From assembly GCA_040756995.1 (NCBI GenBank), contig JBFLYK010000028.1:1-64000 (forward strand): 64,000 bases of DNA, written 5' to 3'. A model generated the notes under the pieces. It ran no database searches. It was given only the letters and a program-made list of their open reading frames with translations, and was not told the origin of the DNA. The first letter of the stretch is position 1. Each line of letters begins with the position of its first letter. This stretch comes from BP-133 sp040756995 (GTDB lineage Bacteria; Actinomycetota; Acidimicrobiia; IMCC26256; BP-133). Positions 1 through 8,374 of the stretch are shown here, piece after piece. The position numbers and the translations under genes were made by a program.

Positions 1-1386
1 GGCGAAACGCCTGGCGGCGCCCCGGCCGGTAGCGGCGCGACCCCCGCCGCCGGCGCCGCGCCGACCGCCGGCGCGTCGAGCGCTCGCCGGCCCGGCGCCG
101 CCGCCACCCCCGGTGCGGCTTCCCTGACACCCACGAGCGGCCCGGCGGCCCGCGCCGCCGCGGCGCAGAGAAACCAGGCCGGTCCGGCGCCCACCGGGCC
201 CGCCGCTCCCTCCTCTCCCGCCCCGGCCGCCGGCAACGGTGGTGCGACCGACATCGGCGTCACGGCCGACACGATCAAGCTCGGCGGGTTCTTCATCGAG
301 AGCGGACCGGTCGGCGAGCTCGGCATCACGTTGCTCAAGGCGGTCAAGGCGCTGTTCAACGAAGTCAACGCCGCCGGCGGGATCTACGGTCGCAAGCTGC
401 AGATGGTCGACTGCGACACGTCATTCACGTCGGGCGACAAGCCCCGGGCCTGTTACACGAAGCTCACCCAGCAGGACAAGATCTTCGCCTTCGCCGCCAC
501 CGGTGACGGTCCGGCCTGGGTCACCGCGGCGCCGCTCGCCTGCAAGGACCAGATCCCGGCGCTGTGGACCGACGGCTTGTCGCAGAACGAATTCACATGC
601 CCCACGATCTTCCCCACCGGCCCGGCGGGGCGGAGCCAGGCCCGCGTCCTCCTCGACTACTACATCAAGGCGAAGAAGCCGAAGACGGTCGGGATCCTGG
701 CCCAGAACGACGACATCGGCAACGAGTGGCTGGTCGGCGCCAAGGAGGTGCTCAACAAGTACGGCGTCAAGATCGTGGCCGAGGAGAAGTACAACCTGGG
801 CGAGACGAACTTCACCACCCAGGTGACGAATATGCGCTTCGCCAACCCCGACTTCGTCTTCTTCTCCTCGGAGCCGCTCGGTCCGATCCTGTTCCAGAAG
901 ACCGCCGAGGGGCAGGGCTGGAAGCCGCCGCTGCCGTCGGCCGGGGTGACCTGCAACGTGAACGTCTGGCCGAAGCAGGTCGGCGACTACACCAAGGGCA
1001 TGATCTGCCAGAACCCCTGGCAGCTGCTGTCGGCCAAGCTGCCCGGCCAGGTCGAGTACGAACGCATCTACAAGAAGTACTGGGCCGACTGGGACAAGCG
1101 GAACTACTACACCGAGATCATGTACGTCGCCGCCCGGGCCACGGTGGAGACGCTCCGCCGCGCCGGCCCGAACCTGACCCGGGCCCGGGTGCTGGAGGTG
1201 CTGCGCTCCGGCGCCTTCAACGGCTTCGACACCGGTTTCGGCGTGAAGTTCAGCCAGCAGTCGTCGGCCAAGGGGAACCTCTTCAGCATTGCCGTGGCGG
1301 TGGTCGAGGTGGCCAAGCCGGCCGACGAGAACCCCTACACCCTGTTACAGGAGCCGATTCCCGACCCGTACTTCACCGCCGGCTGA
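1..1386 (+). CDS. Liv-type ABC transporter substrate-binding protein, 5'-truncated (cassette 1)
   Basis: The reading frame is open from the first base, so the true start and any signal peptide lie outside the window. The first ~78 visible codons form a Gly/Ala/Pro-rich linker. The type I periplasmic-binding fold (Peripla_BP_6, branched-chain amino acid class) then begins with the GNGGATDIGVTADTIKLGG region. A cysteine pair near CKDQIPALW and the NPWQLL segment resemble the second binding protein at 46335-47930, which has the same linker and the same GNGGATD entry. It should capture a ligand outside the membrane and pass it to the permeases encoded next; the stop codon overlaps the next start (TGATG). 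The ligand cannot be read from sequence; family members bind amino acids, amides, urea and aromatic acids. Confidence 0.9.
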   Translation, partial: GETPGGAPAGSGATPAAGAAPTAGASSARRPGAAATPGAASLTPTSGPAARAAAAQRNQAGPAPTGPAAPSSPAPAAGNGGATDIGVTADTIKLGGFFIESGPVGELGITLLKAVKALFNEVNAAGGIYGRKLQMVDCDTSFTSGDKPRACYTKLTQQDKIFAFAATGDGPAWVTAAPLACKDQIPALWTDGLSQNEFTCPTIFPTGPAGRSQARVLLDYYIKAKKPKTVGILAQNDDIGNEWLVGAKEVLNKYGVKIVAEEKYNLGETNFTTQVTNMRFANPDFVFFSSEPLGPILFQKTAEGQGWKPPLPSAGVTCNVNVWPKQVGDYTKGMICQNPWQLLSAKLPGQVEYERIYKKYWADWDKRNYYTEIMYVAARATVETLRRAGPNLTRARVLEVLRSGAFNGFDTGFGVKFSQQSSAKGNLFSIAVAVVEVAKPADENPYTLLQEPIPDPYFTAG

Positions 1387-2303
1387 TGGAGCTGTACGCC
1401 CAGCTCGTCGTCAACGGCATCACCAACGGCGCCGTGTACGGGCTGCTGGCGGCGGGCTTCGTGCTCGTCTACCGGGCGTCGAGGGCGCTCAACTTCGCCC
1501 AGGCGGGGATGGGGGCGCTGGGTGCCTACGTCCTGTTCGACGTGATGAAGGACAGCGGTGGTGGCACCGGTCGCTACGCGGCCGGGTTCACCCTCGGCGT
1601 GGCCGTGGCCGCGGTCCTCGGCCTGCTCACCGAGCGGCTGGCGATCCGGCCGCTGCGCCGTGCTCCGGCCCTGGCGCCGCTGATCGCCACCGTCGGCGTC
1701 CTCCTGCTGCTGCAGACGCTCATCATCCTGCGCTGGGGCGGCGACCTGCGCAGCATCCCGAACCCGTTGCCCCGCAAGCCGTGGCGGATCGGCCGGATCG
1801 TCGGGTTCGACTCGGTGGTCGTCAACCAGGCGTCGGTCCTCATCCTCGTCGTGATGATCGTGCTCGTGTCGTTGCTGGCGCTGATCGTCACCCGCACCCG
1901 CTGGGGCCTCACCATCCGGTCGATCTCCGACAACCCCGACGGCGCCGCCGGGCTCGGCGTTCCCGTCGGCCGGGTCAGCGGCCAGGCCTGGGCGCTCGGG
2001 GCGGCGATCGGAGCGGTGGCGTCGCTGCTGGCGGCGTCGACGACGATCCTCAACCCGTACACGCTGTTCCTCCTGCAGATCAAAGCGCTGGTGGTCGGCG
2101 TCTTCGCCGGGCTCAAGGATCTGCGGCTCTGCCTGATCGGCGGGCCGCTGCTCGGCATCGTCGAATCCCTAGCCGGATCACGGATCTTCGGCCATCAGGT
2201 TCCCGGCCTGCCCGACAGCGTCGGGTTCTTCGCCCTCGTGGCGCTGCTCCTCCTGCGGGCCAACACGATCACCGAGACGCTCGGGGACACCCGTGCGAGC
2301 TAA
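1386..2303 (+). CDS. livH: LivH-type ABC transporter permease (cassette 1)
   Basis: This 305-residue integral membrane protein is almost wholly hydrophobic. Its N-terminus (LVVNGITNGAVYGLLAAGF, then RALNFAQAGMGALGAY) is the typical LivH opening. It should form half of the inner-membrane channel together with the permease half of the next gene. The start ATG overlaps the stop of the binding-protein gene, which argues for translational coupling. Length is normal for the family (~290-310). The conserved EAA-like cytoplasmic loop near residues 180-200 (RSISDNPDGAAGLGVPVGRV) is present. Confidence 0.93.
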   Translation: MELYAQLVVNGITNGAVYGLLAAGFVLVYRASRALNFAQAGMGALGAYVLFDVMKDSGGGTGRYAAGFTLGVAVAAVLGLLTERLAIRPLRRAPALAPLIATVGVLLLLQTLIILRWGGDLRSIPNPLPRKPWRIGRIVGFDSVVVNQASVLILVVMIVLVSLLALIVTRTRWGLTIRSISDNPDGAAGLGVPVGRVSGQAWALGAAIGAVASLLAASTTILNPYTLFLLQIKALVVGVFAGLKDLRLCLIGGPLLGIVESLAGSRIFGHQVPGLPDSVGFFALVALLLLRANTITETLGDTRAS

Positions 2304-4188
2304 TGCCGCGACCGGCCCGTTGCGGACGTTCGGACCGTGGGTGGCCCTGGCGGTGGCGCTGGTGCTGTACCCGTTCGCCGTGTCGCCGTACTGGGCGCTC
2401 ATCGGCTCGTTCATCGTCGTCTATGCCGTCGTGGCGCTGTCGCTCACCGTCCTCACCGGCTGGGCGGGGGCCGTGTCGCTGTCGCAGGCTGCCTTCGTCG
2501 GGCTCGGTGCCTTCACCGCCGCCGAGCTGACCGCCCGGGGAGTGAACTTCGCGCTGTGGATCCCGATCGCCATGCTGCTGTCGGTGCCGGCCAGCGTGAT
2601 CACCGGCGCCGTGGCGCTGCGCTTACCTGGTCTGTACTTCGCGGTGGTCACGCTGGCCTTCGGGGTCGTGGCCCAGTACATGCTGTTCATCCCGCTGGAG
2701 AACGCCGGCAAGACCCAGGTCGCCCGGCCCCAGTTGGGATCGGTCGACTTCGCCGACGAGCGCTACTTCTTCCTGCTCTGCGTTCTCTGCGCCGCGGTGG
2801 CCTTCGGAGCGACAATGCGGATCGGGCGGGGGAAAACAGGCCGGGCACTCCTCACCGTCCGCACCTCTCGGACGACGGCCGAGGCGCTGGCCGTCGACAG
2901 CGTCCGCTACCGCACACTGGCGTTCGTCGTATCGGGCTGCCTGGCGTCGGGCGCCGGCGTCCTCCTCGGGACGCTGATCCAGTCGAGCCGGTCCAATCAG
3001 TTCACGCTCTTCGCCTCCATCCAGTACCTGGCCGTCACGTTCATCGGCGGGATCGGCTCGGTGCTCGGCGCGGCCGTGGCCGGGGCGCTGCAGGTCCTGC
3101 CCACCGAGCTGATCCGGCCGCTGATCGAAGGGCGCGACAGCGACGTGCTGCGCCAGTTCGCACCGCTGCTGCAGGCCACGCTGCTGCTCGTCGTGGTCGT
3201 CCTCCGGCCCGACGGTCTGCTCGGCATCCTGCGCAGCCTCGGCGTCCGGGCCCGCCTCCTCGAACCCCGCCCACCGCGGGAAGCGGCCTTCGCCGCTCCG
3301 AGTTCTCGGGCCCGGCGCGACATCGGCTTCACCCTGCCGGACTGGGACATCTCCCCCGGGGCGCTGGCCGCCGCCGTCGGGCGGGCGCCGAGGGCTGAGC
3401 TGGTGCTCGAAGATCCCGCGGCGCTGACCGTCTCCGGGCTGTCGGTCCGTTTCGGGGCAGTGGCCGCCCTCGACGAGGTCTCGTTGTCGGTGCAGCCCGG
3501 TGAGCTGGTGGCGATCATCGGTCCCAATGGCGCCGGCAAGACGACGCTGTTCAACTGCTGCAGCGGTTTCCTGGCCCCCGATGCAGGAACGGTGCAGTTG
3601 CACGGCACCGACATCACCAGGTTTCCCGCTCACCGTCGGGCCGCCGCCGGGCTCGGCCGCAGCTTCCAGACCCCCCGGCTGGTGGAGAGCATGTCGGTGT
3701 TTGAAAACCTGCTCGTTGGGTTCCACCCCCGCATCACCCACGGCGTGCCGGGTGAGATCGCCGGATTCACGTATGCCCTCGACGAGGAGCGTGAGATCCG
3801 TCAGCGGACCACCGCCCTGCTCGACGCCGTCGGACTCTCGACCATCGGCCCCCTGGCCGCTGGCGACCTGCCGTCAGGGCTGCGCAAGGTCGTCGAGGTG
3901 CTCCGGGCCCTCGTTCCGGTTCCGGACGTCCTGCTGCTCGACGAGCCGTCCGCCGGGCTGGATCCCCGGGAGACCCGCTGGCTCGCCCGCCTCATTCAGA
4001 CCGTCAACCGGGAGCTCGGTGTGAGCGTGGTGCTGATCGAGCACGACATGAGCCTCGTCATGGGGATTTCTGACTACGTCTACGTGCTCGAGTTCGGCCG
4101 GCTGCTGGCGTCGGGCACGCCGGCCGAGGTGCGCTCCAATCCCGAGGTCATCGCCGCCTACCTGGGCAAGGAAGCGTTGCCGGCATGA
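2293..4188 (+). CDS. Fused LivM permease - LivG ATPase (cassette 1)
   Basis: This 631-residue fusion begins at a GTG that overlaps the end of livH. Residues ~10-320 are the LivM permease: multiple membrane helices, with LTVLTGWAGAVSLSQAAFVG as a family hallmark. Residues ~375-631 are a LivG ATP-binding domain. Walker A GPNGAGKTT lies at ~410-418 and Walker B LLLDEPSAGLD around D550, followed by the H-loop (IEHDMS). The ABC signature is degenerate: LPSGLRK stands where LSGGQ or LSYGQQR is expected. The same permease-ATPase fusion occurs at 43403-45274, so the two cassettes are probably duplicates. The ATPase pairs with the next gene's LivF. Confidence 0.92.
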   Translation: MRANAATGPLRTFGPWVALAVALVLYPFAVSPYWALIGSFIVVYAVVALSLTVLTGWAGAVSLSQAAFVGLGAFTAAELTARGVNFALWIPIAMLLSVPASVITGAVALRLPGLYFAVVTLAFGVVAQYMLFIPLENAGKTQVARPQLGSVDFADERYFFLLCVLCAAVAFGATMRIGRGKTGRALLTVRTSRTTAEALAVDSVRYRTLAFVVSGCLASGAGVLLGTLIQSSRSNQFTLFASIQYLAVTFIGGIGSVLGAAVAGALQVLPTELIRPLIEGRDSDVLRQFAPLLQATLLLVVVVLRPDGLLGILRSLGVRARLLEPRPPREAAFAAPSSRARRDIGFTLPDWDISPGALAAAVGRAPRAELVLEDPAALTVSGLSVRFGAVAALDEVSLSVQPGELVAIIGPNGAGKTTLFNCCSGFLAPDAGTVQLHGTDITRFPAHRRAAAGLGRSFQTPRLVESMSVFENLLVGFHPRITHGVPGEIAGFTYALDEEREIRQRTTALLDAVGLSTIGPLAAGDLPSGLRKVVEVLRALVPVPDVLLLDEPSAGLDPRETRWLARLIQTVNRELGVSVVLIEHDMSLVMGISDYVYVLEFGRLLASGTPAEVRSNPEVIAAYLGKEALPA

Positions 4189-4919
4189 GCGAGGGCGCGG
4201 CACCGCTGCTCGCCGTTGCGGGGCTGTGCTCGGGGTACGGGCCGGTCCAAGTCCTCTACGGCATCGACCTCGAGATCCACCGGGGCGAGGTCGTCGCTCT
4301 CCTGGGTCCCAACGGCGCCGGCAAGACGACGTTGCTGCGGACGATCGCCGGCCAGATCCCGCCGGCGGCCGGCACCATCACCGTCAACGGACGCCCGATC
4401 GGCGGGTTGCCTCCGGAGCGGGTCGTCGGTGCGGGCGTCGTCCTCGTCGACGAAGGCCGGCAGGTCTTTCCGACCCTCACGGTGACCGAGAATCTCATGA
4501 TGGGCGCCCACCGCCGCCGGCTCCCGGCCCGGGCGCTGCTCGGCGAATGCGAGCGGGCCTACGACCTGTTCCCACGGCTGGCCGAACGGGGTGAGCAGTT
4601 GGCCGGGCGCCTCTCGGGGGGCGAGCAGCAGATGCTGGTGATCGGCCGGGCGCTGTTGGCCGAACCGGAGCTGATGATGATCGACGAGGCCAGCATGGGT
4701 CTCGCCCCCAACATCGCCGAGCTGGTCTTCGAGACGATCGGTCGTCTCGCCGCCGGTGGGCTCACCGTGCTCGTCACGGAGCAGTACGTCCGGCTCGCGC
4801 TCGAGGTCGCCGGGCGGGGCTACGTGCTCAAGCAGGGCCACATCGACGTCGCCGGCACTGCCGAGGAACTGCGGCGTTCCGATCTCGTCGAGGCGTCATA
4901 CCTGGGAGGTGTGTCGTGA
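4185..4919 (+). CDS. livF: LivF-type ABC transporter ATPase (cassette 1)
   Basis: This 244-residue ATP-binding subunit starts at an ATG overlapping the previous stop (ATGA). Walker A GPNGAGKTT (residues 41-49), the LivF hallmark VDEGRQVFPTLTVTENL, the canonical signature LSGGEQQ and Walker B LMMIDEAS are all intact. It should pair with the LivG half of the upstream fusion to power uptake. Its Walker A lysine is present, unlike the counterpart at 42727-43410. Confidence 0.94.
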   Translation: MSEGAAPLLAVAGLCSGYGPVQVLYGIDLEIHRGEVVALLGPNGAGKTTLLRTIAGQIPPAAGTITVNGRPIGGLPPERVVGAGVVLVDEGRQVFPTLTVTENLMMGAHRRRLPARALLGECERAYDLFPRLAERGEQLAGRLSGGEQQMLVIGRALLAEPELMMIDEASMGLAPNIAELVFETIGRLAAGGLTVLVTEQYVRLALEVAGRGYVLKQGHIDVAGTAEELRRSDLVEASYLGGVS

Positions 4920-6280
4920 CACAGTGGCGTCGGGTCGCCCGCCTGGCCGCGGTGACGATCATCGCCGGATGCCTCCTCCCGCCGGCGGTGGCGGGCGCCG
5001 AGGAACTCGAGTCCGTTTCCACCAACGTCAACATGGTCGGCGAGGCGTTCACCGTCCGCCAGGACGGCACGGTTCCGACCGAGCTCCTGCTGGCCCGTTA
5101 TCCCCGGGCCGTCACGGAGGTGTCCGACGATCTGTCGACGGGTTTCGCGGCCTTCGCCGACCCCGGCTTCCTGCTGCGGTTCGGGGCCGGCGCCGGGTTC
5201 GAGGCCAGCGGGAAGCGGGAGCTGACGGCGCCCGGTTGGGCGGAATGCCTCTATCCCGAGTCGCCCAAGACTCCGACCGCCGAGACCCGGGCGCCGGGCG
5301 GCGGGCTCGGGCCGACGGCCGTGGCCGAGTGCCGGCCCCGCGGCAGCCACCTGGCCGGCTACGCCACCCAGGCCGCCCCGGACGGAGCGCGGTCGGGCAA
5401 CCTGCGGGGCGGTCCTTTCACCGCTACCGTCGACACGGGGTCGACCATCGACGGCCAGACCGACGTCGTGGCGGCATCGGAGATCAACGACGTGACGATC
5501 GGCGGCGTGGTGACGCTCCGGTCGATCCGCAACCGGGCGGTGGCCACCACCACGGGCCGGGCCGGCGGAGCGGTAGCCAAGGCCGAGGCGACGATCGGAG
5601 CGCTGCTGATCAACGGCGAGCCGGTTGCCCTGCCGTCGGATTCGATCGAGAAGCTCGGCCCGGCGCTGGCCGCGCTGGCGCCGGTGGTCGCCCCGGCGGG
5701 GACCTTCACCTTTGACGTCGTCCCGGAACTGGTCGAGACGGCAGCGGACGGGACGTCGGCGCGGGCCCGGGCGGCCCAGATCACGGTGACACTGCGCACC
5801 GGCCAGCTCACGACGACCTTCGGGCTGGGTTACGCCAGTGCCGGCGCCCGCACGATCGTCAACGAGCCGCTCGGTGACGGGACCGAATCCCCATTGGGTG
5901 ACGGGCTCGGCGAGCTGCCACCGTCGCCGGCCGAGTCGGCTGAAGCTCAGCCAGCAACGCAGACGACGGCGGAGGCTTCTCTCATGGAGGACGTTGTGCC
6001 TCCGAGTCCTGCCGGCCTCGAACTCTCGTCGCCGGCCGCGCTGTTCCTGCCTGAGCCGGCCTTCACCCCCGCTCCCGAACCAGCCCCCGCCCCGGCGCCG
6101 ACCGAAATCGCCGCTCCCGCGCCGGTCCTGGCCCCGGCGGCACCGGCCACCGCTTTGGCCGACGGGCCGGGCGGGCCGTCCAAGGGAACCGTCGCCGTCC
6201 TGGCGGTGATCACCGCCGCGCTGCTCGTCCGCTATCTCGCCCATTCCACGAAGCTCCGGAGCCTGGAGGCAGCACCGTGA
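4916..6280 (+). CDS. Secreted protein with Pro/Ala stalk and C-terminal membrane anchor
   Basis: This 454-residue protein starts at a GTG in a GTGA overlap with livF. It has an N-terminal signal peptide (basic MTQWRRVARL, hydrophobic core, AVAGA cleavage region). A ~300-residue extracellular beta-rich domain contains cysteine-bearing segments. Residues ~365-420 are a Pro/Ala stalk, followed by a hydrophobic segment (VAVLAVITAALLVRYLA) and a short basic tail. That layout matches actinobacterial 'choice-of-anchor' surface proteins. A secreted protein sits in the same place after cassette 2 (41676-42707), with a similar DVVV/TNKVHGLKVG-like stretch, so it probably serves the transporter. No enzymatic motif was recognised. 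Confidence 0.75.
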   Translation: MTQWRRVARLAAVTIIAGCLLPPAVAGAEELESVSTNVNMVGEAFTVRQDGTVPTELLLARYPRAVTEVSDDLSTGFAAFADPGFLLRFGAGAGFEASGKRELTAPGWAECLYPESPKTPTAETRAPGGGLGPTAVAECRPRGSHLAGYATQAAPDGARSGNLRGGPFTATVDTGSTIDGQTDVVAASEINDVTIGGVVTLRSIRNRAVATTTGRAGGAVAKAEATIGALLINGEPVALPSDSIEKLGPALAALAPVVAPAGTFTFDVVPELVETAADGTSARARAAQITVTLRTGQLTTTFGLGYASAGARTIVNEPLGDGTESPLGDGLGELPPSPAESAEAQPATQTTAEASLMEDVVPPSPAGLELSSPAALFLPEPAFTPAPEPAPAPAPTEIAAPAPVLAPAAPATALADGPGGPSKGTVAVLAVITAALLVRYLAHSTKLRSLEAAP

Positions 6281-6609
6281 ACCTGTCGAAGATCCCGCTC
6301 CTGCTCCGCACCCGGGCCGTCGGCACGATCGGCGGCGTCCTGGTCGGCGCCGGGCTGATCGTCACCGTCGTCGCCTGGGCCGGCGTCCGCACCGCCGACA
6401 ACGTCCCGGCCCAGATCCCCGTCGTGCTGTCGGGCGGTCTGGTCGCCCTGGCCTGTTTCATCGTCGGTGGACTGCTGCTCCATGCCGACATCGTGACCGG
6501 CCGCGCCCGCCCGTCCGACACCGAACTGAACCTCGACGGCGTAGCTCTCAAGCCCGGTGAGGCCGAGGCCCGCCGGCGCGCCGCCGTCCTCGCCCGCCAC
6601 TCCTCCTGA
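6277..6609 (+). CDS. Small two-helix membrane protein
   Basis: This 110-residue protein starts at a GTG overlapping the previous stop (GTGA). It has two predicted membrane helices (about residues 13-38 and 45-68) and a charged C-terminal tail. I do not recognise a family. It is translationally coupled to the secreted anchored protein and closes the ABC cassette operon, which suggests an accessory role at the membrane. Confidence 0.7.
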   Translation: MNLSKIPLLLRTRAVGTIGGVLVGAGLIVTVVAWAGVRTADNVPAQIPVVLSGGLVALACFIVGGLLLHADIVTGRARPSDTELNLDGVALKPGEAEARRRAAVLARHSS

Positions 6610-6624
6610 CGTCGAAAGGAACCC

Positions 6625-7635
6625 ATGTCCGATCACCGCGCCCTCGGCGACTTCAACGAGAAGCCCCTCGTCGGCTGGTTCGACCCCCGCATCGCCGATG
6701 TCGCCCCGGGGAGGGACAGATTCGGGCTCAACCTCCAGGTCCAGTACTTCTACGGCGGGTTGCGCGACGACGAGGGCCGGCTCTACGTCCTGGAGCGCAA
6801 GTTCATCGGCCCGATGACGTCGGGGCTGTGGCTCATGACCAACCGCGACGCCGAGCACCTGCGGCTCGCGCCGGAGTCGCTGCGCACTTCCCGGGGCGAG
6901 ATCCGGCGCCACTTCACCGCCGAGAGTCATCGCTACGCCGACGCGCTGATGGCCAAGGTGGGCAAGGACCTCATCTCCGGTGACCAGCAGCCACTCGATC
7001 TCACGTTCACCGACGGCGGGGTCAGCTGGACCGAGGGCGACGTCCTCTCGGTCGAGGCGACCCCTGTCGGGACGGGCCTCATGTACTACTCCCCGATGCC
7101 GCAGGATTCGCTGCTGTACACGATGCAGGCCAACCGGGCCGAGGGCACGGTCATGGGTCGGCCGGCCACCGGCTTCGTCCTGATCGACCACGGCTTCTGG
7201 CCGCAGGGGCCGGAGTGGAAGGAGCACCGCTTCTTCGCCAACACCCAGGTCTCGTGGAACGTCTTCGCCAACGAGTACGACGACGGCACGGTTGACGCCG
7301 GCTTCTTCATCTGCGGCCTCAACGACTTCGCCGTGGCCGGGACGTTCGACCGCAAGGGCCCCCGGGTCGCCACCTCCGAGCTCGAGGCGTCACTGACGCT
7401 GGCCCAGGAAGACTGGATGGGTTCGTCGACCTACCGGGCCGGCGGCGAAGAGTGGGTCTTCACGCCTGAACCGGCCGGGCGGATGAACGAGTTCACCGCC
7501 GCCCGCTGGGCCGGCTACCGGGCGCAGGCCGGCGTGACCCGCCGGGCCGGCGACACCAGGTCGCTGCGGGCCGGCTTCACATGGCTGGAGTTCTTCCCTG
7601 ACCGCGCCCGGGCCGGCGGCTACGCCCAGGGCTGA
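6625..7635 (+). CDS. AttH/CrtC-like (lipocalin-type) protein, function unknown
   Basis: This 336-residue soluble protein has a good ribosome-binding site (AAAGGA) about 7 bases before the ATG. It is rich in Trp, Phe and Tyr. It has the look of AttH/hydroxyneurosporene-synthase-like proteins, two stacked lipocalin-type barrels: a segment of the form GxVxGRPATGFVLIDHGFW, then a W-rich second half (VSWNVFANEYDDGT). Family members include carotenoid hydratases and non-enzymatic lipid or terpenoid-binding proteins. No signal peptide is seen. The assignment rests on motif resemblance only. The 3' end overlaps the convergent nitroreductase gene by 16 bases. Confidence 0.7.
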   Translation: MSDHRALGDFNEKPLVGWFDPRIADVAPGRDRFGLNLQVQYFYGGLRDDEGRLYVLERKFIGPMTSGLWLMTNRDAEHLRLAPESLRTSRGEIRRHFTAESHRYADALMAKVGKDLISGDQQPLDLTFTDGGVSWTEGDVLSVEATPVGTGLMYYSPMPQDSLLYTMQANRAEGTVMGRPATGFVLIDHGFWPQGPEWKEHRFFANTQVSWNVFANEYDDGTVDAGFFICGLNDFAVAGTFDRKGPRVATSELEASLTLAQEDWMGSSTYRAGGEEWVFTPEPAGRMNEFTAARWAGYRAQAGVTRRAGDTRSLRAGFTWLEFFPDRARAGGYAQG

Positions 7636-8300
7636 TTACCCCATCGGTCGAGGTGCGTCACCTCGCCAACCGGCTTGCGGGTGGTGGGGCCGTAGCGGCC
7701 CTTCGGCCACCCGATCGGGATGACCGCCACCGGCGTGATCTTGCGGGGCAGCCCGAGAACCCGGCGGGCCTGGCCCATCCACCACAGCGGCAGAAAGGTG
7801 AACGCCGCTCCGAGCCCCATGGCCCGGGCGGCGAGCAGCAGGTTCTGCGTCGCCGGGTAGGTCGAAGCGTAGACCCCGGCACTCAGCAGCCCTCTGAGGA
7901 TCGGAAGCCGCCTTGTGCTGCACACGACGACGAGGACGGGAATCTCCTCGAAGTGGTCCTTCTGCCATTCGATGGCTGCCCAGGTGCGGGCCCATTTGGC
8001 GTCGTCGCGGATCCGCTTCCGGTAGTAGAGCTTGAGCCCCGGAAAGCCCCAACGGTTCAGCTTGGCGATGCCCGCCCGCACCTTCGGGTCCTTCACCACC
8101 ATGAATGAGAACCACTGCTCGTTGCCGCCGTTCGGGGCCTTCTCGGCCAGCTCGATCATGCGGAGGATGAGCTCGTCGGGGACCGGGTCGGGGTGAAGGC
8201 GACGGATCGCCCGCTGGGACTCCATCGCCTCGACGAGCGGCATTGACAGGCCCTTCAGGGCCAGCTCGACTGTCTCGGCGGAGGACGGATCGGTATTCAC
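7620..8300 (-). CDS. Nitroreductase-family flavoprotein
   Basis: This 226-residue protein has nitroreductase-fold features. The N-terminal SQRAIRRLHPDPVPDELILRM segment is the FMN-binding R-x-x-R loop region. It is followed by LAEKAPNGGNEQWF, a central stretch that includes ATQNLLLAARAMGLGAAF, and a C-terminal IPIGWPKGRYGP region that usually contacts the flavin phosphate. Members reduce nitro compounds, quinones or unsaturated carbonyls with NAD(P)H. The gene is monocistronic and transcribed away from the epimerase-PEP fusion; its 3' end runs 16 bases into the convergent AttH-like gene. Confidence 0.85.
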   Translation of the reverse strand: MNTDPSSAETVELALKGLSMPLVEAMESQRAIRRLHPDPVPDELILRMIELAEKAPNGGNEQWFSFMVVKDPKVRAGIAKLNRWGFPGLKLYYRKRIRDDAKWARTWAAIEWQKDHFEEIPVLVVVCSTRRLPILRGLLSAGVYASTYPATQNLLLAARAMGLGAAFTFLPLWWMGQARRVLGLPRKITPVAVIPIGWPKGRYGPTTRKPVGEVTHLDRWGNQPWA

Positions 8301-8374
8301 GGGCGCTCCCCCCCTTTTCGGGTCCGGGGAGTAACTATAGGATACCTACGGTAAGTCTGCCGGAGGAGATCGCC
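8301..8374. promoter_or_regulatory. Divergent intergenic region between nitroreductase and epimerase-PEP fusion
   Basis: These 74 bases separate two divergent starts, so they must carry promoters for both. A small inverted repeat TAGG-ATA-CCTA (around 8338-8348) and the AT-rich stretch TAACTATAGGAT stand out against the GC-rich background and could be a -10 region or operator. A strong ribosome-binding site CGGAGGAG at 8361-8368 precedes the ATG at 8375. Confidence 0.4.
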